DNA of 43,419 bases from Candidatus Fibrimonadaceae bacterium (GTDB taxonomy: Bacteria > Fibrobacterota > Fibrobacteria > Fibrobacterales > Fibrobacteraceae). The position numbers and the translations under genes were made by a program. Positions within the stretch are counted from its first letter, which is position 1, and each line of letters opens with the position of its first letter. Below, one piece after another: positions 38,979 through 43,419 of the stretch. Below the pieces are notes generated by a model that ran no database searches, had not been told where the DNA came from, and worked only from the letters and a program-made list of their open reading frames with translations. Where the stretch lies: contig JAITFP010000059.1 of NCBI GenBank assembly GCA_031281275.1, positions 1-43,419 on the forward strand, read 5' to 3'.

Positions 38979-40823
38979 ATGGAATACAACGAATTTGTTA
39001 CGGAAATTTTAAGCGCAAACAGCCATTCAAAACAGCAAATTGCCTTGGCGGAATGTGATAACGAATTTGAATATTTAACCCCTGCCGTGCAACACGCAAA
39101 GCAAGCAAAAGAAAAAATTTTAATAACGGCAACGAAAAAAAAATTGCAAAAACTACCGCCTATAGATGAGAATGTTCGTTCTGCAACACTTAGAGAACGT
39201 TTTAGCTATGTGTGCCCCCGTAAATATCACAACTGCTTAAGCGATGCGGAACTTTACTTAACAACAGAAGAACGCATAGCATTTTTTGCCATAATAACCT
39301 GGATTGAGAAAACAAAAACAGGAGATTTAAACGAAGTTTTGCATTATAATCGGAACCCAATTTTGTGGAAAAAAATAGCCTGCGAAGCACCATCTTGCCT
39401 TGGCGAGAAGTGCGAGCATTTTTCAAAATGCCATTTTCAAAACGCAAAAAAGGCGGCAGAAAATTCCAATTTGCTGTTTGTGCCTCATCAATTGTTTTTG
39501 CAGAATATGCAAACAGATTTTGCTCTTTTGCCGCACTGCGAAAAAATAATTTTTGACGATGCCTGCAAACTCATCCAAGAGAGCAGAAAAGTTTTTGGGA
39601 GGAATTTGCATTTTTACATTTTGAAAAATTCCATAAAACAGAATATATGGAGCAAAAAATGGGAAGAAGCCGCGGTTGAAAGCGAGAAATTATTTTTGAA
39701 TTTGTTAAAAGAAATTCAAACTTATTGCAACAAAGAGAAAAAACGTAGAATAATCTATAACCAAAACCTTTCAAGCGAAACGGGAATTTCTTCGGAGCCT
39801 TTACAAAATTCATTAAAAGCGTTGCTAGAAACAATAGAAAAAGCCAGCACGGAATTTTATGCTGAAAATGATTTAAGCAAGGCAAAAGACTGTATGCAGT
39901 TCGCTTCTGACATAAGAAAAATTTCAAGCGATATATCTTTCTTTTTTGCGGCATCTCATAGCGAATTTGTTTATTGGATAGAAAATAGTTCCAATCCGCA
40001 TCAGGTAAATTTCCGTGCGGAGCCAATCAATATTTCCTCCAAATGGAAATCTCTTTATCCAACGCTTAAATCGGCATTGTTTGTTTCCGATACCCTTAGC
40101 ATAAATGGGCAGTTTGAATATTTAATAAATCGTTTTGCACTGTTTGGAAAAAATCCTAAAACAAAAATTTTTGATTCTAAAACTTCAAAAGAACCTCCAC
40201 AGGTTTTTGCCGCAGATTTTTTGCCAAAACCAACCGAGGAAAAATTCTCAGAAGAATTGACAAAAACCCTGTGCGAAATTATTTCTAAAAACGGGAGCAA
40301 CACCCTTATTTTCACCGATATGTCGTCCATTTCAAAATTGCAAGCAGAGGTGAGAAAAGACGAAACCTTAAAAAGCAAAAACTGTTTTTTTCAAGGCACA
40401 GATGGCAACTTCTTCAACTTGGCAGGCTTTTTTCAAAAAGAGGCGGGCAGCGTTTTAGTTGGAACTCCAGACGAATTGAAATCCTTGGAAGAAATTGAAT
40501 TGCCAGAAAATACCCTTGTGGTAATTTCAAGGCTTCCATTCCCAGACATTAAAGAACCAGTGCTTGCAAAGCAAATGGAAATTTTTAAAGAACAGAACAA
40601 AAATGGTTTTACGCTCATAACATTCCCAGAAACCGCTCTTACTCTTAGAAAGGCTTATTCTACAATTTCACGCTCAAATAAAAAACAAGCCCTGCTCTTG
40701 TTAGACCCGCGTGTTGCAAGTGAACAATATGGTGCGAAAATTCAAAAGCTTTTCCCTGATTTTAAAATTTTAAGCCATAGAGTATTTTCAACTAGTTTTC
40801 TACCTTATACACCATGCAAATAA
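38979..40823 (+). CDS. DinG/XPD-like protein with lost ATPase motifs but retained Fe-S cysteines
   Basis: 614 residues that align by eye with DinG. Where DinG has EAGTGTGKTLAYLLPA this reads AECDNEFEYLTPA (residues 24-36), so Walker A is gone; ILITATKKKLQ keeps motif Ia. Walker B DEAH is DDAC (IIFDDACKL, 190-198). Motif VI, normally Q-x-x-GRLIRS, is RKAYSTISRS before LLLLDPRV. By contrast the Fe-S domain is kept: Cys79 (YVCPRKY), Cys140, Cys145 and Cys151 (SCLGEKCEHFSKC), then NAKKAAENSNLLFVPHQLF as in DinG. Extra Cys lie at 86 and 135. S. aureus DinG is a known case in which a helicase became a nuclease, but there the Fe-S cluster was lost. The trpE promoter is inside the 3' end. Confidence 0.75.
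   Translation: MEYNEFVTEILSANSHSKQQIALAECDNEFEYLTPAVQHAKQAKEKILITATKKKLQKLPPIDENVRSATLRERFSYVCPRKYHNCLSDAELYLTTEERIAFFAIITWIEKTKTGDLNEVLHYNRNPILWKKIACEAPSCLGEKCEHFSKCHFQNAKKAAENSNLLFVPHQLFLQNMQTDFALLPHCEKIIFDDACKLIQESRKVFGRNLHFYILKNSIKQNIWSKKWEEAAVESEKLFLNLLKEIQTYCNKEKKRRIIYNQNLSSETGISSEPLQNSLKALLETIEKASTEFYAENDLSKAKDCMQFASDIRKISSDISFFFAASHSEFVYWIENSSNPHQVNFRAEPINISSKWKSLYPTLKSALFVSDTLSINGQFEYLINRFALFGKNPKTKIFDSKTSKEPPQVFAADFLPKPTEEKFSEELTKTLCEIISKNGSNTLIFTDMSSISKLQAEVRKDETLKSKNCFFQGTDGNFFNLAGFFQKEAGSVLVGTPDELKSLEEIELPENTLVVISRLPFPDIKEPVLAKQMEIFKEQNKNGFTLITFPETALTLRKAYSTISRSNKKQALLLLDPRVASEQYGAKIQKLFPDFKILSHRVFSTSFLPYTPCK
40801..40806 (+). promoter_or_regulatory. -10-like box of trpE
   Basis: TTTTCTACCTT inside the last codons of the previous gene; TACCTT ends 7 bases before the trpE ATG. 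No leader peptide, trp operator or T-box precedes trpE, so attenuation-type control is unlikely unless it is far upstream. Confidence 0.45.
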
Positions 40824-42283
40824 GAGAATACCCAAGCGACCAAGAATACAAGGAAATGCTCGCTCAAAAACCAGGCGGTGCAAACCTTATTATTCCCGTG
40901 GGTGTGCGAATTTTGGCAGATACCGAAACGCCTGTTAGCGTTCTTTCCAAGTTTATGGACGAAAGCTCGCTTTTTTTATTTGAATCTGTTGAGGGCGGTG
41001 AGCATTGGGGGAGACATAGTTTTTTAGGATTTTCTCCGCATTTGGAAATTCAAGTTTTTAGCTCTATTGTAAAAGTGAATAAAAAAGGAAAAACAGAAGA
41101 AATTCCACATAATGGCGAGCCTTTGGATGTTTTGCGAAAAATAGCAAGTGAATATTGCTATGCAGAGCTTGCAGGCTTACCAAAATTCAAAGGCGGCTTT
41201 GTGGGTTATTTTGCTTACGAAATGGTATCTTTTTTTGAACCAAGGGTAAAAAGCAAATTGCCACCCGAACAACCGTTCGCACATTTTATTTTGCCAGAAA
41301 TACTTTTAGCCTTTGACAATGTTCACCATACCCTAGATCTAATGTCTTTCGCTTTTTCGGAAGACGATTTCCAAAACGCAAAAGAAAGACTAAACTTCAC
41401 GTTAAAAAAACTCTCAAACCCCATACCCCATACCCCATACCCCATACCCCCAAAATCCGCACATATTCCCCAACCCCTAATGCAGCCAGAAGATTTTAGA
41501 GCGATGGTGGAAAAAATAAAGAAACATATTGTTGCAGGCGATATTATCCAATGCGTTCCATCTCAGGCTTTTGTTTGCGATGCACCCTCGGATTTGCTAG
41601 GGTTATACAGAGCGCAGAGATTTATAAATCCCTCTCCTTATCTTTACTTTATGAAACTCGGTGGCATAACACTTGTTGGTTCCAGCCCTGAAACGATGAT
41701 TAGGGTAGAAAACGGCATTGCAACGCTCCGCCCCATTGCAGGCACAAGACCAAGAGGAAAAACCGCAGAAGATGATTCACGCCTTGCGGAAGAACTTTTA
41801 AAAGATGAAAAAGAAGTTGCCGAACACGTTATGCTTGTGGATTTAGGGCGCAATGAGCTTGGCAGAATTGCAAAAGCGGGAACTGTTAAAGTAAATGATT
41901 TTATGATCATAGAAAAATATTCCCACGTTATGCACATTGTATCTAACATAAGAGCAGAACTTGATAATTCCTACGATATTTTTGATGTTTTAAAAGCCGC
42001 ATTCCCAGCAGGCACGCTCTCTGGCGCACCAAAGGTTAGGGCTATGGAGATAATTGCGGAGTGCGAAACAAGGGCAAGGGGCAATTATGGCGGTGCGGTT
42101 GGCTATATGACTTTTGACGGAAGAATGGATTTTGCAATTTGCATTCGCACTGCAGTTGTGCAAAACGGCAAACTGACATTGCAGGCGGGGGCAGGCATAG
42201 TTGCAGACAGCGACCCCGAAACGGAGAGGCAAGAAACCATAAATAAAGCAAAATCTGTTGCCAAAGCCTTGGAGATGCTATGA
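40814..42283 (+). CDS. trpE: Anthranilate synthase component I
   Basis: Makes anthranilate from chorismate with TrpG. The N-terminal domain contains FLFESVEGGEHWGRHSFLGF, the tryptophan feedback site region (normally LLES), and FKGGFVGYFAYE. The chorismate-binding domain begins after the linker: IVAGDIIQCVPSQ, GSSPETMIRV, RPIAGTRPRG, the long DEKEVAEHVMLVDLGRNELG, FPAGTLSGAPKVRAMEII and YGGAVGYMTFDG. 489 residues, typical. The linker NPIPHTPYPIPPKS is encoded by four direct copies of a 7-base unit, which is unusual. It overlaps trpG (ATGA). Confidence 0.96.
   Translation: MQIREYPSDQEYKEMLAQKPGGANLIIPVGVRILADTETPVSVLSKFMDESSLFLFESVEGGEHWGRHSFLGFSPHLEIQVFSSIVKVNKKGKTEEIPHNGEPLDVLRKIASEYCYAELAGLPKFKGGFVGYFAYEMVSFFEPRVKSKLPPEQPFAHFILPEILLAFDNVHHTLDLMSFAFSEDDFQNAKERLNFTLKKLSNPIPHTPYPIPPKSAHIPQPLMQPEDFRAMVEKIKKHIVAGDIIQCVPSQAFVCDAPSDLLGLYRAQRFINPSPYLYFMKLGGITLVGSSPETMIRVENGIATLRPIAGTRPRGKTAEDDSRLAEELLKDEKEVAEHVMLVDLGRNELGRIAKAGTVKVNDFMIIEKYSHVMHIVSNIRAELDNSYDIFDVLKAAFPAGTLSGAPKVRAMEIIAECETRARGNYGGAVGYMTFDGRMDFAICIRTAVVQNGKLTLQAGAGIVADSDPETERQETINKAKSVAKALEML
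41419..41451 (+). repeat. Heptanucleotide tandem repeat CCCCATA x4 inside trpE
   Basis: Units at 41419-41425, 41426-41432, 41433-41439 and 41440-41446, then CCCCC. They encode the Pro-rich interdomain linker. Seven is not a multiple of three, so gain or loss of one unit shifts the frame and truncates TrpE before its catalytic domain. Confidence 0.85.
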
Positions 42284-42840
42284 TACTCCTTATAGACAAT
42301 TATGATAGTTTTACCTATAACATTTACCAATACCTTTTGGAGCTTGGGGCAGATGTAAAGGTTATTAGAAACGATAAAATTACAATAGAAGAAGCGGCGG
42401 AATTAAAACCGGAAAAACTCTTGCTTTCGCCTGGTCCAGGTCGCCCCGAAGATGCAGGAATAACAGTTGCATCCATTGGTTATTTTGCTGGCAAAATTCC
42501 TATTTTTGGCGTGTGCCTTGGTCACCAAGCCATAGGGCATTTTTATGGTGGAAAAATTATTGGCGCAAAAAGGCTCATGCACGGAAAAACTTCAAAGATA
42601 AATGCAAACGGCAAAGGCGTGTTTGCAGGCATTGACGAACCCTTTGACGGAATGCGCTATCACAGCCTTGTTATTGAAAAAGAAAGTTTACCGGATTGTT
42701 TAGAAATAACCGCTACTTCGGAAGACGGCGAGATAATGGGAGTTCGCCACAAAACGCTTAATGTTGAGGGAATTCAATTTCATCCCGAAAGTATAATGAC
42801 CCCGCTTGGAAAAAGGATGCTGGGGAATTTTTTACTATAA
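42280..42840 (+). CDS. trpG: Anthranilate synthase component II (glutamine amidotransferase)
   Basis: Class I glutamine amidotransferase that supplies ammonia to TrpE. 186 residues: LLIDNYDSFTYNIYQYLLEL, SPGPGRPEDAG for the oxyanion region, the nucleophile in FGVCLGHQAIG, RYHSLVIE, and the His-Glu of IQFHPESIMTP. Also may serve p-aminobenzoate synthase, as in many bacteria with one such subunit. Starts within the trpE stop (ATGA); its end overlaps the opposing purD by six bases. The other trp genes are not in the window. Confidence 0.95.
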   Translation: MILLIDNYDSFTYNIYQYLLELGADVKVIRNDKITIEEAAELKPEKLLLSPGPGRPEDAGITVASIGYFAGKIPIFGVCLGHQAIGHFYGGKIIGAKRLMHGKTSKINANGKGVFAGIDEPFDGMRYHSLVIEKESLPDCLEITATSEDGEIMGVRHKTLNVEGIQFHPESIMTPLGKRMLGNFLL

Positions 42841-43419
42841 CCCCCTCTTCCCAATATCCTTCCTAAAATAAACCCCTTCAAATTTTATCTCATTCACACC
42901 GGAATACGCAATATCAAGTGCGGATTTTAGCGTGTCACTTTTTCCTACCACTCCAAAAACCCTCCCGCCTGCTGTTTGCAACTCGCCATTTTGAAGTTTT
43001 GTTCCAGCGTGCAAAACCACCGCTCCTTTTTTCTCCGCTTCGCCAACTCCGCTTATTGCCTTTCCGCTTTCGTATTTGCCTGGGTATCCTTTGCTTGCAA
43101 CAACAACAACAGCGGCATAGCCCTGCGGCTCAGTTTCTGCGATTTCTTTTAATTTCCCGGTTGCGGCTTTGTGAAATAAATCCAGTAAATCACCTTTGTA
43201 CACCGCTAAAACCGCTTGGGTTTCGGGGTCGCCTAGTCTGCAGTTGTATTCCACCACTTTTGGTCCCTGCTTTGTTGCCATTATGCCTATGAACAAAACG
43301 CCTGTGTATGGATTTCCCTCTTTTGCCATTCCTTGCAATGTGGGAAGGGCAATTTCTTTTTTTATTTTGGCAAGCATTTCATCATTCACAAGCGGGGCAG
43401 GGGAGTAGGCACCCATTCC
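42835..43419 (-). CDS. purD: Phosphoribosylamine--glycine ligase, C-terminal part
   Basis: PurD joins glycine to phosphoribosylamine in purine synthesis. The window cuts the gene; the visible 194 codons (about the last 45%) begin at GMGAYSPAP, part of the signature GGMGAYSP, and include YTGVLFIGIMATKQGP, VEYNCRLGDPETQAVL (the metal-binding and diagnostic segment of the ATP-grasp domain), ASKGYPGKYESG and VLHAGTK, GGRVFGVVG of the C-domain. The true start lies beyond the right edge. It converges on trpG with a six-base overlap. Confidence 0.95.
   Translation of the reverse strand, partial: GMGAYSPAPLVNDEMLAKIKKEIALPTLQGMAKEGNPYTGVLFIGIMATKQGPKVVEYNCRLGDPETQAVLAVYKGDLLDLFHKAATGKLKEIAETEPQGYAAVVVVASKGYPGKYESGKAISGVGEAEKKGAVVLHAGTKLQNGELQTAGGRVFGVVGKSDTLKSALDIAYSGVNEIKFEGVYFRKDIGKRGL

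Noticed and set aside
41419-41451. Possible CRISPR array or minisatellite
   Set aside because: Units are only 7 bases, directly adjacent, without spacers, and lie in frame within trpE.

Overview
The window is AT-rich, very compact bacterial chromosome. Its best taxonomic marker is the 'Fibrobacter succinogenes major paralogous' (FISUMP) domain, present twice in one 1054-residue protein and once as an internally deleted copy just downstream. Envelope genes (lgt, yidC, ExbB family, an MscS channel, several short secreted proteins) fit a Gram-negative cell. I infer a member of Fibrobacterota; a gut relative such as Fibromonadaceae is possible, but sequence alone cannot settle that.

Layout. 1-1.7 kb: 3' end of a restriction-modification locus (methyltransferase tail, PD-(D/E)XK nuclease, UDG-superfamily glycosylase). 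1.7-6.4 kb, minus strand: probable operon mscS-tsaB-lgt-cdaA-FGE-like-mtnN. 6.5-7.6 kb: DUF3108 exported protein and an RRM protein. 7.6-11.0 kb, minus: yidC-argS. 11.1-12.5 kb: exported beta-helix protein and a DUF721/DciA-like protein. 12.5-16.2 kb, minus: ung-rsmA-pyrF-GGDEF. 16.2-20.5 kb: an accessory island with an unknown gene, an ORF6N-PLD gene, a RhuM-Fic gene, a decayed vapBC-like pair and a decayed KilA-N gene, separated by dispersed repeats. 20.5-25.9 kb: ExbB-like gene, hslO (minus), and the coupled run coaBC-lipoprotein-thioredoxin-like-glycosyltransferase. 25.9-31.2 kb, minus: pfkA-ppk1-DUF5683-like, and sufS. 31.2-32.2 kb: a second ORF6N-PLD cassette. 32.3-35.8 kb: the WG-repeat/FISUMP protein and the mini-FISUMP. 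36-43.4 kb: fusA (minus), initiator tRNA, a DEDDh exonuclease with a DinG-like protein that has lost its ATPase motifs, trpE-trpG, and the 3' part of purD (minus).

Two themes stand out. First, a cassette pattern: three genes for two unrelated protein types share one leader (-10 box, CATTAGGG/CCCTAATG inverted repeat, ribosome binding site and first five codons MGKKE) and a shared 3' module that contains the stop codons. The two ORF6N-PLD copies are almost identical at both ends but differ across the recognition segment, which looks like exchange of a specificity module. Second, promoter architecture: many genes have a TCTAYATT-like -10 box only 6-11 bases before the start codon, which predicts leaderless or almost leaderless mRNAs; this also corrects the starts of pfkA, fusA, yidC and pyrF.

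The DinG-like protein keeps four candidate Fe-S cysteines while its Walker A, Walker B and motif VI are ruined, and it sits next to an apparently intact exonuclease. That pair, the cassette family and the nuclease-glycosylase locus are the most promising leads. All family calls come from motif reading; no database search was run.
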